Below, piece after piece: positions 35,699 to 45,324 of a DNA stretch of 62,922 nucleotides. The position numbers were made by a program, and so were the translations under genes. Source of the DNA: Syntrophaceae bacterium (lineage in GTDB: Bacteria > Desulfobacterota > SM23-61); the NCBI GenBank assembly GCA_013388675.1, contig JACAEW010000175.1, positions 1 to 62,922 of the forward strand. Direction: 5' to 3'. The notes under the pieces were generated by a model that saw nothing but the letters and a program-made list of their open reading frames with translations, was not told where the DNA came from and did not search any database. Every line of letters starts with the position of its first letter. Positions within the stretch are counted from its first letter, which is position 1.

Positions 35699-36840
35699 TG
35701 GACCGCCTCAAGAATCCGGGCGGCCCGATGGCGGTAAGTATGGTTAGCCAAAATTCGGTTCCGTGGAGCGGGTGCGTTCCGCTTATGCTTTGGGAGGGAA
35801 AGGATTTCTTTTTTCCTTTCCAGAGCTTCGTTTATGGTCCTGAAGGAAAAGACTGCATCCTCCAAGTCAAAAAATTCATTCAGCTCCGGAGAATGCTCGG
35901 CGAGCACCGGGACAGAGCATGCGGCGGCATCAAAAATTCGTTGGGTCAGCCCCGTCCTGCTCTGGGCCTGCCGGGTCTCCAGGACAAAAGAGCTTGCGTT
36001 GTAAATCCTGCTCAAGCCTGGCCCATAGAATGCTTCCCCGCAATAAATATTTCCCGCAATCTCTTTCCATGCCCGGTTTCCGAAAACCCCTCCCCCTTCA
36101 CCGATCACCGCTGAAACGATCTCCTTTCTTTTTATCCGGCCGAGTGCGTGAGCGGCGCTGTGTGCCCATAGGCACGCAAGGGGATTCTCCGGCAAAGAAA
36201 CCGAAGGGATTCCTTTTTTTTCCTCCAAGAAATTTCCGATGAGTTTATGGCCGACCTGACTTAAGTCACTTTTCCATAACTTCCATAGGGCTAAAATCTC
36301 TTCCTCGAAGCCCGGGGAATTCATGATCGCCTCATCGAGAATCCGATTCGGATGGGCCGTGGACCCCACAAATACTCCGCCGGGAAAAAGCATCGGGGAG
36401 TGGTCGGCCCCCGGGGTCAACACCCCGGGGTCCGAGGCCAAGGGAAGGTGGATGGGGGGGATGCCCTTCCATGAACCCCGGGCACCGATTTCCCGGGTCA
36501 ATTCTCCATCCCAACAAAACACGATCGTCCGGTTTGGTTCGCAGCACTCCGGAAAAGCGAACCCATGGGGATCGTCCACAAACCAAATTATCCAATTATT
36601 TTTTAATATTATATGTAAATCATTAATTATTTCTCTCATTTTTTCATCGCGGGGCAGGTCGAGGGAAAAGAGACACGACCGCCCTTTCGAGGCAAGAGGC
36701 TTCAGGGTCCGTATTTCTCTGAGCCCCTTAGGGAAAGGGAGATTTATAACTTCCTGCCCGAGGGAACGGAAGGCTTTCACCATGGAGGCATGAATAAAAG
36801 GAATTACGTATCCCTCGGGTTTTAAGGCCAGGATTCGCAT
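35671..36840 (-). CDS. CgeB-like glycosyltransferase
   Basis: About 389 residues, resembling the CgeB/DUF3880 group of GT-B fold glycosyltransferases. Visible parts are an N-terminal Rossmann-like half (MRILALKPEGYVIPFI), IIWFVDDPHGFAFPECCEPN in the middle of that half, and a C-terminal half with the nucleotide-sugar segment IFDAAACSVPVLAE and SPELNEFF. Related proteins modify spore coats or surface glycans, or act in maturation of cell-surface proteins. The start is set at the ATG at 36840, where GAGG lies upstream. The gene may follow the dehydrogenase gene in one transcript (61-base gap). Confidence 0.82.
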   Translation of the reverse strand: MRILALKPEGYVIPFIHASMVKAFRSLGQEVINLPFPKGLREIRTLKPLASKGRSCLFSLDLPRDEKMREIINDLHIILKNNWIIWFVDDPHGFAFPECCEPNRTIVFCWDGELTREIGARGSWKGIPPIHLPLASDPGVLTPGADHSPMLFPGGVFVGSTAHPNRILDEAIMNSPGFEEEILALWKLWKSDLSQVGHKLIGNFLEEKKGIPSVSLPENPLACLWAHSAAHALGRIKRKEIVSAVIGEGGGVFGNRAWKEIAGNIYCGEAFYGPGLSRIYNASSFVLETRQAQSRTGLTQRIFDAAACSVPVLAEHSPELNEFFDLEDAVFSFRTINEALERKKEILSLPKHKRNAPAPRNRILANHTYRHRAARILEAVHHFFAASRA

Positions 36841-36901
36841 TCGGGTGCGCCTCAAAATTGTTTTTGGGAAAAGGTTCGAGGATTGGGGGGACCGGTCCCG
36901 C

Positions 36902-37891
36902 CTACACGATCAAGCATTCCGGCGGGCGTCCTTCCAGGATATCCCGGGCCTGCCTGGCTACGGCATCGGAAAGTCGATCTCCCGCCTCCTGGCTCAGCGC
37001 TCCCATGTGAGGAGAAAGAATGACATTCTCCAACTGGGTTAAAGGATGTCCTGAAGGCAGGGGTTCCTCTGCGAATACATCCAGCGCCGCCCCCTTAACC
37101 CGCCCCGTTCGTAACGCCTCGATCAAAGCCCCCTCTTCGATCACCTTTCCCCGGCAGGTGTTGACCAGGACCATTCCCCGCTTCGCCCCTGCAAAGGCGC
37201 GGGAGTCGAGTATTTTTTCGGTGGCTGAAGTCAGCGGCACATGAAGGGTGACCGCGTCTGCCCTGGAAAGAAGCTCCGTGAGGGAGACGAATTCCACTCC
37301 CATTTGAACATAAAGTTTAGGATCAATAAATGGATCATAAGCGATTATTTTCATTTCGAAACCTTTTGCAATTCTGGCGACCCTTAGGCCGATCTGCCCC
37401 AGGCCGATGATCCCCAGCGTCTTCCTCCATAATTCCTGCCCCGATGCCCACTCGGGCAATGCCCGCCCGGCCTTGACCCATTCCCCGGCCCTCACCCATG
37501 GGTCGGCCCGGTGAATCTGGCGCAGAAGAGAAAGGAGCAGGCCGAAAGCCAGCTCCGCCACGGCCTGGGCATTTTCCCCCCGGCAGTTACAGACCTTGAT
37601 CCCCCTGCCGCTCAAGGCATTGGCATCAATATGATCGTATCCTGCCCCGTAGGCGATCACTCCCATCAGCCCCGGTGTGCGGCTTAGCACCCGAAGGTTC
37701 ACCGGGACATACTCCGAGACAATGACTTTCACCAAAGACGATCCTCCGATCTTTTCCGCCAGGTCGGATTCGTCTTGGGCTTCGGCCCACGCATACCCTC
37801 CCAGAGAAGAGAGCGCATTCAGGGCCTTCCCCGACATATAAAAACGGTCGGCCAGAACGACGGGAACCGAAAGGTCCAAATTACCGGGCAT
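36902..37891 (-). CDS. D-2-hydroxyacid dehydrogenase (NAD-dependent)
   Basis: A 329-residue enzyme of the phosphoglycerate dehydrogenase-like family. The NAD motif is GIIGLGQIGLRVA (about 159-171). The catalytic residues appear as Arg in NTCRGKVIEE, Glu in DVFAEEPL and His in LSPHMGALS. No ACT or regulatory domain follows, so it is shorter than typical SerA. Such enzymes reduce 2-oxo acids (glyoxylate, hydroxypyruvate, phenylpyruvate and others). It begins inside the end of the amidohydrolase gene (11-base overlap), which suggests a common pathway, but the substrate is unknown. Confidence 0.92.
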   Translation of the reverse strand: MPGNLDLSVPVVLADRFYMSGKALNALSSLGGYAWAEAQDESDLAEKIGGSSLVKVIVSEYVPVNLRVLSRTPGLMGVIAYGAGYDHIDANALSGRGIKVCNCRGENAQAVAELAFGLLLSLLRQIHRADPWVRAGEWVKAGRALPEWASGQELWRKTLGIIGLGQIGLRVARIAKGFEMKIIAYDPFIDPKLYVQMGVEFVSLTELLSRADAVTLHVPLTSATEKILDSRAFAGAKRGMVLVNTCRGKVIEEGALIEALRTGRVKGAALDVFAEEPLPSGHPLTQLENVILSPHMGALSQEAGDRLSDAVARQARDILEGRPPECLIV

Positions 37892-39494
37892 GGTAAACGA
37901 TCCTCCCTCCCACCACGGTCATGGTCACTCGAATTTCAGGAATCCTCTCCGCCGGCGTCTCCAGGGGGTCCTTATCCAGGACAACCAGGTCCGCGGCCTT
38001 TCCCTCTTTCAGCGTACCCCTTTCCCCCTCTTCGAAGGAGAAATAAGCGGCCTCGCGCGTGTAGAGGGAGACTGCCTGTTCCGCATTCAGGCACTCCGGC
38101 GGTCCGAATTCCCGGTTTTTTGCGGTCCTGCGGCATAGGGCATCCCGGAGTCCGATCAAAGGGTTGGGCTCGGCTACCGGGCAATCCGAAGAAAGGCCCA
38201 AGCGGATGCCTTTCTCAAGGAGCGTTTTGAAACGATAGAGAGACTGGGAGCGGACCGGCCCGAAGGCTTCCATGAAGCCATCCCCCAGGAGGGAGAGAAA
38301 ATTCGCCTGGCTCGAAATGTACAGACCCAGCTTGGCCACCCGGTCGATCTGGCCTTCGGTGAGGTTGCCCGCGTGCACGATCTGGTGACGAAGGGGGTTT
38401 CCCCTCTTCATCGTCCTTTCAAAGGCCCGAAGCAGCATCTCCAGCGCGCGGTCCCCCTGGGCGTGGACCGAAATCTGGTATCCCGCCCGGTCGAATTTTT
38501 CCACCTCCCGGTTGATTCCCCTCTGGTCATAGTTCAGGATTCCCCTGCCAGCCCCGGGGGGAAATTCGTAGGCCTTGGAAACGGCCGCCGTACGGTTGCT
38601 CATTCCCCCGTCCAGAAAGATTTTGACAGCCCCCACCTTAACCCATTCTGTCCCGAATCCCCGCTGGATGCCCGCGGCCAGCATGGGCTGCGCCCATTGA
38701 TTCAGGATGAAGGCGTAAAGGCGGAACCGTAATTTCCCCGCCGATTCGGCATCCTGGTAGGCTCGCAGGGTTTCCGCATCGACGAAAGGATCATGGGCGC
38801 CGACGATTCCCAGGCGGTGGAACCGGGAGGCACAGCGGGACACCATCTCTATTCTTCCCTCCCGGCCGTAATCCGCCATCATCCGGGAATAAATGGACGG
38901 GGTCGCGAAGAAAAGGGGCCCCATGAAGGCGGATTCGCTCAGGATCCCGTTGGGGTTTCCTGTCCCGTCCCGGTGGATAACGCCCCCCGGGGGATCGGGG
39001 GTTTTCTTCGTGATGCCCAGTTCTTTCAAGGCCAGGGAGTTGACCACGCACCCGTGAACCGAAACATGGACCAAGCAGATGGGATGCTTTGGGGAGGCCC
39101 GGTCCAGGTCCTCCCGGGTCAGGTCTTTTTGATCGTCGAGGAGATAGGGGGCATATCCCCACCCCATGATCCATTTCCCGGGCTTGGTTTTCCTGGCCTG
39201 CGCCCGAAGAGCTTCCACCACGTCCTCCCCTTTCCGGCACCCGGCCGCAGGGCGGCAGTCCGCCTGGTCGGTTAGAAGGGCATACAGGCAGAAATGATTG
39301 TGGGTGTCGATAAACCCCGGGAGCATAGTCTGTCCTTGCAGGTCGATCACCCGGGTCTCGGGCGTCGCAAGCCTTTCCAGCTCCTCTTTTCTCCCGACCT
39401 TCAGGATTTTCCCGAATTGAACCGCCAGCGCCCCCGCCCTTGGCATGGCCGGTTCCATGGTAAGGATGTTCCCGTTCCGGAAAAGAGTTTCCAC
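37881..39494 (-). CDS. Amidohydrolase family protein (YtcJ-like)
   Basis: A 537-residue metal-dependent hydrolase of the amidohydrolase 3 group. The metal-binding FIDTHNHF (about 56-63) lies near the N-terminus. SVHAQGDRAL and HQIVHAGNL carry further metal-site histidines, and SSDCPVAEPNPL holds the catalytic Asp. Relatives cleave N-acyl, amide or cyclic amide bonds, and many are of unknown specificity. The start is GTG with GGAGG at good distance. It is the first gene of a small minus-strand group with the dehydrogenase and perhaps the glycosyltransferase. Confidence 0.92.
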   Translation of the reverse strand: METLFRNGNILTMEPAMPRAGALAVQFGKILKVGRKEELERLATPETRVIDLQGQTMLPGFIDTHNHFCLYALLTDQADCRPAAGCRKGEDVVEALRAQARKTKPGKWIMGWGYAPYLLDDQKDLTREDLDRASPKHPICLVHVSVHGCVVNSLALKELGITKKTPDPPGGVIHRDGTGNPNGILSESAFMGPLFFATPSIYSRMMADYGREGRIEMVSRCASRFHRLGIVGAHDPFVDAETLRAYQDAESAGKLRFRLYAFILNQWAQPMLAAGIQRGFGTEWVKVGAVKIFLDGGMSNRTAAVSKAYEFPPGAGRGILNYDQRGINREVEKFDRAGYQISVHAQGDRALEMLLRAFERTMKRGNPLRHQIVHAGNLTEGQIDRVAKLGLYISSQANFLSLLGDGFMEAFGPVRSQSLYRFKTLLEKGIRLGLSSDCPVAEPNPLIGLRDALCRRTAKNREFGPPECLNAEQAVSLYTREAAYFSFEEGERGTLKEGKAADLVVLDKDPLETPAERIPEIRVTMTVVGGRIVYHAR

Positions 39495-39560
39495 AATTTC
39501 CTCCGATTTTGGTTTTCTTTTTTTTAAAATATTTTTATCGATTCCATGGGGAAAGGTTCT

Positions 39561-42170
39561 TTATTCGCTCTCGGACGAAAGGCGGTTTTTCATGTCGCTC
39601 AGGATGTTGAGGGCATCCAGGGGGGTGAGGCGGTTCGGATCGACCCTGCGCAGGGTTTCGCGGATCGGGTCGGGGGGAGACTGGAAAAGGGTTCGCTGGT
39701 GGGTTTCCCAGGATATTTTCCTCTTCTTGGAAATCGCCAGTTTGGGAACTCCGGCATCGGTAAACTCGCCTTGTTCGAGATTATGCAAGACTTCCTTCGC
39801 TCTCTCGATCACCCCTTCCGGCAGGCCGGCCAGCCGGGCCACCTGGATGCCGTAGCTCCGGCTGGTTCCCCCTTCCACCAGCTTGCGGAGAAAGATCACC
39901 CGGTCATTCCATTCCTTCACCGCCACGTGATAATTCTTGACCCGCGGCTTGGTCATGGCCAGCTCGGTGAGCTCGTGGTAGTGGGTGGCAAAGAGCGTTT
40001 TGGGCTGGAAGGGGCAACTGTCATGGAGATACTCGGTTACCGCCCAAGCGATCGAGAGGCCGTCGAAGGTGCTCGTTCCCCTGCCGATTTCGTCGAGGAG
40101 GATCAGGCTCCGCGGGGTGATGTTTCGCAGGATGTGGGCCACCTCCTCCATTTCCACCATGAAGGTGCTCCGTCCGCGGACCAGGTCATCCGTGGCCCCC
40201 ACGCGGGTGAAGATGCGGTCCACCAAGCCGATGGTGGCCTCTTTGGCCGGGACGAAACTTCCCATTTGCGCCAGGATAACGATCAGCGCCGCCTGGCGCA
40301 TGATCGTCGATTTTCCAGCCATGTTGGGCCCGGTGATGACCAGGATTTGCCGGTCCTCTCCGTTCAGGAAAAGGTCGTTCGGAACAAAACGTTCATCGAG
40401 GGAGATGCGCTCCAGCACCGGATGCCGGCCCTCAGTGATGAATAAACTGTCCCCTTCATCCACCCGGGGACGGTTGTAGCCGTACCGCTCGGCCACCTCG
40501 GCCAGGGCGGCAAGGGCATCCACTTCCGCAATGGCCTGGGCGCTGATCTGGATTTTGGGAACCTCGGCCGCCACCTTCCTGAGCACTTCTTGGAAGAGTT
40601 GGTATTCCAGGGCTTCGCTCTGTTCCTCGGCCTGGAGGACCTGCGTTTCGTACTCTTGAAGTTCCGGGGTGATGAACCGCTCGGCGTTCGCCAGGGTCTG
40701 CTTGCGCATGTAATGGGAAGGAACGGAGGAGAGATTGGCCTTGGTGACTTCGATGTAATAACCGAAAACCCGGTTGAAACGGACCTTCAAAGAAGATATT
40801 CCAGTCCGCATTCGCTCCTTGGCCTCGAGATCGGCGATCCATCCCTTTCCTTCCCGTCCCAGGTCCCGGTACCGGTCCAAAGGGGCATTGAATCCCTTTT
40901 TGATCAGCCCCCCTTCTTTCAGCGACAAAGGGGGGGCATCCTCGATGGCCCGGCCCAGAAGGTCCCGGATGGAGGGAAGATCGTCCAGGCGTTCGAGGCA
41001 CCCCTTGAACCCATCATACTCCATGGGCGAAAGAAGAGTTTTCACATCGGGGATAAGGTTCAGCGAAGTTCGAAGGGCCACCAGGTCGCGGGCATTGGCC
41101 ACTCCCAGGGAAATCCTCGCCGAGAGTCTCTCCAGGTCCTTGATCTGGCGCAGGGCCTCCCGGAGGGCCTTCCTGGGCAGGTCCTTTTCCTTCAACTCGG
41201 CCACTTTCTCCAATCGGTCCTCGATCTTTTCCATATCCATCAGGGGGGCTCCCAGCCACCGCTTGAGCATCCGCCCTCCCATGGCCGTAACCGTTTCATC
41301 GAGGATGTCCAGCAAGGAACCTTTCCGGCTGCGGGCCTGAAGATTCTCGAAGAGCTCCAGGTTTCGCCGGGTTGTTTCGTCCAAAACCAGATAGTCCTGG
41401 ACCTGGTAAAACTCCAGCCGGGAGAGATGAACAGGAGAGGCCTTCTGAGTCTCTTGAACATAGAAAAGAATGGCCCCTACCGCTCGGAGGGATTCCTTTT
41501 TCCCCTCCGGAAGGGAAAGGCCCAAGGAGAGGATTCGTTCCCGGGATCGATCCGCCTCAAAGACCTCCGGGGGCAGGGAGCTGTAAAGGGCCTGGGGATA
41601 AGCCTTCATCAGGCTTTTCAAAGGAGTCTGCCCTTTGGCCGATTCGGCGACCAGGATTTCCTTGGGGGCGATCCGCAGAACCTCATCCCGCAGGGATTGA
41701 ACGGTATTCACTTCTGCCGCGAGGAAATCGGCGGTGGAGGCATCGAGGATGGCCAAACCGAAATGTTCCTCCCCCAGGGAAATGGCCATCAGGTAATTAT
41801 TGGCCTTAGGCTGGAGGAGGTCGTCCTCCAGGACCATTCCGGGGGTTACAATTCTTATAATTTCCCGGCGGACGAGCCCCTTGGCCTGGGAGGCCTCTTC
41901 CATCTGTTCGCAGACGGCTACCTTGAATCCCCGGTCAACCAGCTTTTGAATATAACCCGTGGCCGAGTGGCAAGGGACTCCGCAGAGGGGAACAGAGTCT
42001 TCCTTGCTCTTATCCCTCGAAGTTAAAGCAATATCTAAGATCTTTGAAGCTATCTGCGCGTCCTCAAAAAACATTTCATAGAAATCACCCATGCGATAAA
42101 AGAGAATAGCATCCGGACATTTGCTCTTGGTTTCCAAATACTGCTGGATCATGGGGGTGACATTGTTCAT
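39561..42170 (-). CDS. mutS: DNA mismatch repair protein MutS
   Basis: An 869-residue MutS, full length. The N-terminal mismatch-recognition domain has the Phe-x-Glu motif in GDFYEMFFED (about 28-37), which inserts at mispairs. The clamp and lever helices fill about 260-570. The ABC-type ATPase has Walker A GPNMAGKSTIMRQ, Walker B LILLDEIGRGTS and the signature STFDGLSIAW. It works with MutL, which is not in this window, to start repair of replication errors. It is convergent with nothing and reads away from the CBS-ACT gene. Confidence 0.97.
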   Translation of the reverse strand: MNNVTPMIQQYLETKSKCPDAILFYRMGDFYEMFFEDAQIASKILDIALTSRDKSKEDSVPLCGVPCHSATGYIQKLVDRGFKVAVCEQMEEASQAKGLVRREIIRIVTPGMVLEDDLLQPKANNYLMAISLGEEHFGLAILDASTADFLAAEVNTVQSLRDEVLRIAPKEILVAESAKGQTPLKSLMKAYPQALYSSLPPEVFEADRSRERILSLGLSLPEGKKESLRAVGAILFYVQETQKASPVHLSRLEFYQVQDYLVLDETTRRNLELFENLQARSRKGSLLDILDETVTAMGGRMLKRWLGAPLMDMEKIEDRLEKVAELKEKDLPRKALREALRQIKDLERLSARISLGVANARDLVALRTSLNLIPDVKTLLSPMEYDGFKGCLERLDDLPSIRDLLGRAIEDAPPLSLKEGGLIKKGFNAPLDRYRDLGREGKGWIADLEAKERMRTGISSLKVRFNRVFGYYIEVTKANLSSVPSHYMRKQTLANAERFITPELQEYETQVLQAEEQSEALEYQLFQEVLRKVAAEVPKIQISAQAIAEVDALAALAEVAERYGYNRPRVDEGDSLFITEGRHPVLERISLDERFVPNDLFLNGEDRQILVITGPNMAGKSTIMRQAALIVILAQMGSFVPAKEATIGLVDRIFTRVGATDDLVRGRSTFMVEMEEVAHILRNITPRSLILLDEIGRGTSTFDGLSIAWAVTEYLHDSCPFQPKTLFATHYHELTELAMTKPRVKNYHVAVKEWNDRVIFLRKLVEGGTSRSYGIQVARLAGLPEGVIERAKEVLHNLEQGEFTDAGVPKLAISKKRKISWETHQRTLFQSPPDPIRETLRRVDPNRLTPLDALNILSDMKNRLSSESE

Positions 42171-42338
42171 CGGTGACGGTCCTCGCCCGTTTTATCCACG
42201 TTATCGTACTCATGGGGAAAATTCAACCGGGGAACATCCTGGTGCGGGTTGCTCGTCGCTGGTTGCTGGCTAAGATACAATTTTTTCACCCGGAAACATC
42301 CAACCGGGAACCAGCAGCCGGTTGCCGGAATAAATCCC

Positions 42339-42367
42339 TTGACGTTCATTTTCGGATTCAATAAACT
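42339..42367 (+). promoter_or_regulatory. Sigma-70 promoter for the CBS-ACT gene
   Basis: TTGACG (42339-42344), 17 bases, TAAACT (42362-42367), about 50 bases before the start codon at 42419. Confidence 0.62.
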
Positions 42368-42418
42368 TAGCTGAGATTTACAGATGCCATACCATAACAG
42401 CGGACAGGAGGGATCCCT

Positions 42419-43063
42419 ATGCTGGTGCGGAGAAAAATGAAGAAGGACTTGGTTACCGTAACCAAGGACGAAAGAATGACCGTCGCCAAGAAGCTGCTGA
42501 AAGAAAAAAACATCCGCCATCTGCCGGTCGTGGACGGCAAAAAATTGGTCGGATTGGTTACCAACATGGATATTCGCAAGGCCGAGGCTTCACCCGCCAC
42601 TTCCCTGGAAATTCGGGAGCTTCACTACCTCCTGGACAAACTGACGGTGGGAGAGATCATGACCCGCAACGTCATAACCATATCCCCGGATATTTCCCTG
42701 GAAGAAGCGGCCATTCTTCTTCATGACAATAAAATCGGCTGCCTTCCGGTGGTGGAAGACGGCAATCTGGTGGGAATTCTAACCGAGAATGATGTTATGG
42801 AAGTCCTGATCGAGGTCATGGGGATGAAGGAAAAGGGGAGCCGGTTGGAAGTTCTGGCGGACGACAAGCCCGGAGCCCTTGCCGATATCACCCGGATCAT
42901 CAAAGAGCACAACGTCAATATCACCAGCGTCGTCACGGATACGGCCGATGAACCCGGCAAGCGGCTGGTGGTCTTTAAGCTAAAAACCTTCTACTTCGAA
43001 CCCATCAAAAAAGCCCTTGAAGCGGGGGGCTACCCCGTCCAATACGCCAAAATCGAGAAGTAG
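42419..43063 (+). CDS. AcuB-like protein with two CBS domains and an ACT domain
   Basis: A 214-residue protein. A pair of CBS motifs fills about residues 1-133 (HLPVVDGKKLVGLVTNMDI and CLPVVEDGNLVGILTENDV are the two cores). An ACT domain follows (about 138-210, ADDKPGALADITRIIKEHNV). CBS pairs bind adenine nucleotides, and ACT domains bind amino acids, so this is probably a small-molecule sensor. The Bacillus AcuB name is for a related layout linked to acetoin metabolism, but the role differs between species and is unknown here. AGGAGGGAT precedes the ATG. It stands as a single gene. Confidence 0.9.
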   Translation: MLVRRKMKKDLVTVTKDERMTVAKKLLKEKNIRHLPVVDGKKLVGLVTNMDIRKAEASPATSLEIRELHYLLDKLTVGEIMTRNVITISPDISLEEAAILLHDNKIGCLPVVEDGNLVGILTENDVMEVLIEVMGMKEKGSRLEVLADDKPGALADITRIIKEHNVNITSVVTDTADEPGKRLVVFKLKTFYFEPIKKALEAGGYPVQYAKIEK

Positions 43064-43162
43064 TCCGCCTCCGGGGAGGAGGAAGAAGCCCCTGGCCTCT
43101 TCCCTCCCCTGCCTTCCTTCCCGCCCGCTGAAAAGCGAGACCCTTGGCAGGAAATCGTTAAA

Positions 43163-43459
43163 TCAGTTTTCATGGTTCCTTCTCTCTTCGATGATGCGGT
43201 TTCGTTCTTTTTCCAGGTCGGCGATGGCTCTGCGGCACTGCCGGACCCGGGAATGGAGTCCGATTTTGGAAAAGAAGGCCCACAACCCCGAAAGGATCAG
43301 TCCCAGGAGAAGAAAAAGGAGCGCCCAGAGAAAGAGGGGAAGAGGCGGGGTCTCCAAGCCGAAGTAGTACTTGAGGGCGACGGGCGTATCGTTCTGGATG
43401 GCGAACCCGATTCCCAATACCAAGAGGAGAAAAAAAACGCTCCCGCGAGCCAGACCCAT
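43163..43459 (-). CDS. LapA-domain (DUF1049) small membrane protein
   Basis: A 98-residue protein with two membrane helices (about 5-22 and 38-62) and a charged helical C-terminus (about 66-98, with the pattern SRVRQCRRAIADLEKERNRI). This is the plan of the LapA/DUF1049 family. In E. coli the family works with LapB in regulating lipopolysaccharide synthesis. LapB is not seen here. It follows the HIT gene by 11 bases, and GGAGGG lies upstream. Confidence 0.82.
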   Translation of the reverse strand: MGLARGSVFFLLLVLGIGFAIQNDTPVALKYYFGLETPPLPLFLWALLFLLLGLILSGLWAFFSKIGLHSRVRQCRRAIADLEKERNRIIEERRNHEN

Positions 43460-43470
43460 AATCCCTCCGC

Positions 43471-43962
43471 CTATTTACCGGTCTTGCGAAAGAAGGGCGA
43501 TAATCTTCGGTAGGTTTCCTTCAGGTGTTCGGGAATGACCCGTACTTCTCCTACAGCGGGCATGAAGTTCGTGTCCCCGTTCCACCGCGGCACGATGTGA
43601 AAGTGGAGATGATGGAGGACCCCTGCCCCGGCCACCCGCCCGAGGTTCATTCCCACGTTGAAACCGTCGGGATGAAAGGCTTTCTTCAAAATTTCGATCG
43701 ATTGGCCCAAGTGGAAGAGAATATCCGTCATTTCCGTTTTTTTTAAGTTTTTCACCTGGTCAACGTGGCGCACCGGAGCCACCATGAGGTGGGCATAAGA
43801 ATACGGATACCGGTTGAGCATCACCAGGGCGCGGGGAGTCCGTCGAAGAATCAGCCTTTCCCGGTCTGAACGGCCATCCATGGGGCAGAAGATACATCTC
43901 TGCTCCTTCTTATCGGCGAGTATGTAGGTCATTCGCCATGGGGCGAAGAGAAGTTCAACCAT
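43471..43962 (-). CDS. HIT-family nucleotide hydrolase/transferase
   Basis: A 163-residue histidine-triad protein. The active-site triad is in HLHFHIV (about 115-121, pattern H-x-H-x-H). The zinc-type CIFC motif (about 23-26) and the FNVGMNLGRVAGAGV segment are typical of the AP4A phosphorylase-like or Fhit-like branch. Such enzymes cleave Ap4A, AMP-lysine or similar nucleotides. Its substrate is not determined. It lies in the minus-strand run between the phosphoesterase and LapA-like genes. Confidence 0.92.
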   Translation of the reverse strand: MVELLFAPWRMTYILADKKEQRCIFCPMDGRSDRERLILRRTPRALVMLNRYPYSYAHLMVAPVRHVDQVKNLKKTEMTDILFHLGQSIEILKKAFHPDGFNVGMNLGRVAGAGVLHHLHFHIVPRWNGDTNFMPAVGEVRVIPEHLKETYRRLSPFFRKTGK

Positions 43963-43980
43963 TCCTCTCTCCCTCGACGC

Positions 43981-44457
43981 TCACAAGTAGATGATTTGCC
44001 CCGAAATCGCTTCTCCCAGGCTCAAAAGGCCCACGCTCCTGGGGCTCCTCCCCCTTCCCCCGTCGAAGGCCCCGGGGTTGAAAAAAAGCACCCATCCCCG
44101 CTCCCTTTGGGAGGCCGCATGGGTGTGGCCGTAAACGATGCAATCCATCTTCGCAAATTCCTTGGCGACCCGCTCCTCGATTCCCTGGGGGGCCCCCCAT
44201 CCGTGGACCAAACCAATGCTGAATTTGCCCGTCCGCAAAACTCGCTGGCTCGGAAGCTGCCGGCGAACCGGTTGGGCATCCATGTTCCCGCAGACGGCCA
44301 AAAGGTTCTTGCCGGCGAAGGCTTCCAGGACGGCCAGTTCGGTTAGGTCTCCCGCGTGCAGGATGGTGTCCACCCCTTTGAAGGGCCCCGCCAGAAGGGC
44401 TTTCAATTCCTGGCTCGGCATCCCCAAATGAGTATCGGAAATCACGCCGATGTGCAT
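43981..44457 (-). CDS. YfcE/MJ0936-type metallophosphoesterase
   Basis: About 158 residues. The metal-binding motifs are clear: GVISDTHLG (about 4-12), LHAGDL, CGNMD and, near the end, YGHTH. This is the YfcE/MJ0936 family of small phosphodiesterases with broad activity in vitro. I start it at the ATG at 44457, as the frame's extra upstream residues (PSGTGSGKKERSKA) look non-coding. It is the third member of a run after UPF0280 and before HIT. The natural substrate is unknown. Confidence 0.9.
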   Translation of the reverse strand: MHIGVISDTHLGMPSQELKALLAGPFKGVDTILHAGDLTELAVLEAFAGKNLLAVCGNMDAQPVRRQLPSQRVLRTGKFSIGLVHGWGAPQGIEERVAKEFAKMDCIVYGHTHAASQRERGWVLFFNPGAFDGGRGRSPRSVGLLSLGEAISGQIIYL

Positions 44458-44555
44458 CGCCTTGCTTCTTTCCTTTTTCCCGGACCCGGTTCCCGACGGC
44501 ACCTATTATATTCCTTTCCCCCGCAAAAAAAAAGGAATTAGTTGAAGGATTCGGA

Positions 44556-45314
44556 TCAGCTTTTTAATTCGGTCAATTCGATCTCTCCCCAGGCAGCCAT
44601 TTTGTCCCCCGCGATGATCACCGCACCGGCCACCCCCGCAATTTCTTTCGCCCGGTCCAATCCCTCCTTCAGGTCGGCGGAGGAGCGGACCCGGTTGCCC
44701 ACTGCCGTGGCCGCCGCGTCGGCCAGGGCCGCGGAGGAGGAAAGAATGCAAACCGCGTCGGCCCGGCCGAGGCTGAGGGACGGGCCCACCGTTCCCGACG
44801 AGGTACACACTCCCCAGCCATCTTCGGAGGCAGGAACCAGAAGGCCCACCCGGAGGCTGAAGGAAGACTTTCCCGCAAAGATTCCCACGGGCACCCTCCG
44901 GGGGGCGCGGAGAAAAATGTCCCCCCCGTTTTCCACAATAATTTCGGGCGACTCCTTCAACAGGTCCCGTCCTACCGCTTCGGCGAGGGCTCCCGCCACT
45001 GCGGCCATGGGCCCCACGCCTGCGGCCTGGCTCGCCCGGATCATGGGTTGAACGATCGGCGGCGCCCAGTCGTCGGTGGGCCAGGGGGTCAGGGAGTCAA
45101 GGAAGGAAGGATGAAGGTGGATGTAGGTTTCAAGCTGATGCCGGTGGTGGAGGATGGACTGCCGGGCAGGCTCGGCCAGGTTGCGTGCGGCCTTGATGTA
45201 AAGGTCGGTCTCCTTCACCATCACCTGAAAGGAAACCAGTCCTGGATTGAAAAGAAGGTTGCGGTATTTTCTTTCTTGATAGGATTCTCCCCGGCCCCCG
45301 GACTTTTCCCCCAC
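44556..45314 (-). CDS. UPF0280 family protein (ApbE-like fold)
   Basis: A 252-residue protein of the UPF0280 group, related to ApbE flavin transferases. The N-terminal phrase ERKYRNLL and VSFQVMVKETDLYI, and later ASQAAGVGPMAAVAGA, match the family. ENGGDIFLRA, VCTSSGTVGPSLSLG and the C-terminal KMAAWGEIELTEL are also typical. Its function is not established. The start is GTG with AGGAG seven bases upstream. It follows accA by 10 bases. Confidence 0.88.
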   Translation of the reverse strand: MGEKSGGRGESYQERKYRNLLFNPGLVSFQVMVKETDLYIKAARNLAEPARQSILHHRHQLETYIHLHPSFLDSLTPWPTDDWAPPIVQPMIRASQAAGVGPMAAVAGALAEAVGRDLLKESPEIIVENGGDIFLRAPRRVPVGIFAGKSSFSLRVGLLVPASEDGWGVCTSSGTVGPSLSLGRADAVCILSSSAALADAAATAVGNRVRSSADLKEGLDRAKEIAGVAGAVIIAGDKMAAWGEIELTELKS

Positions 45315-45324
45315 GGAAGGACTC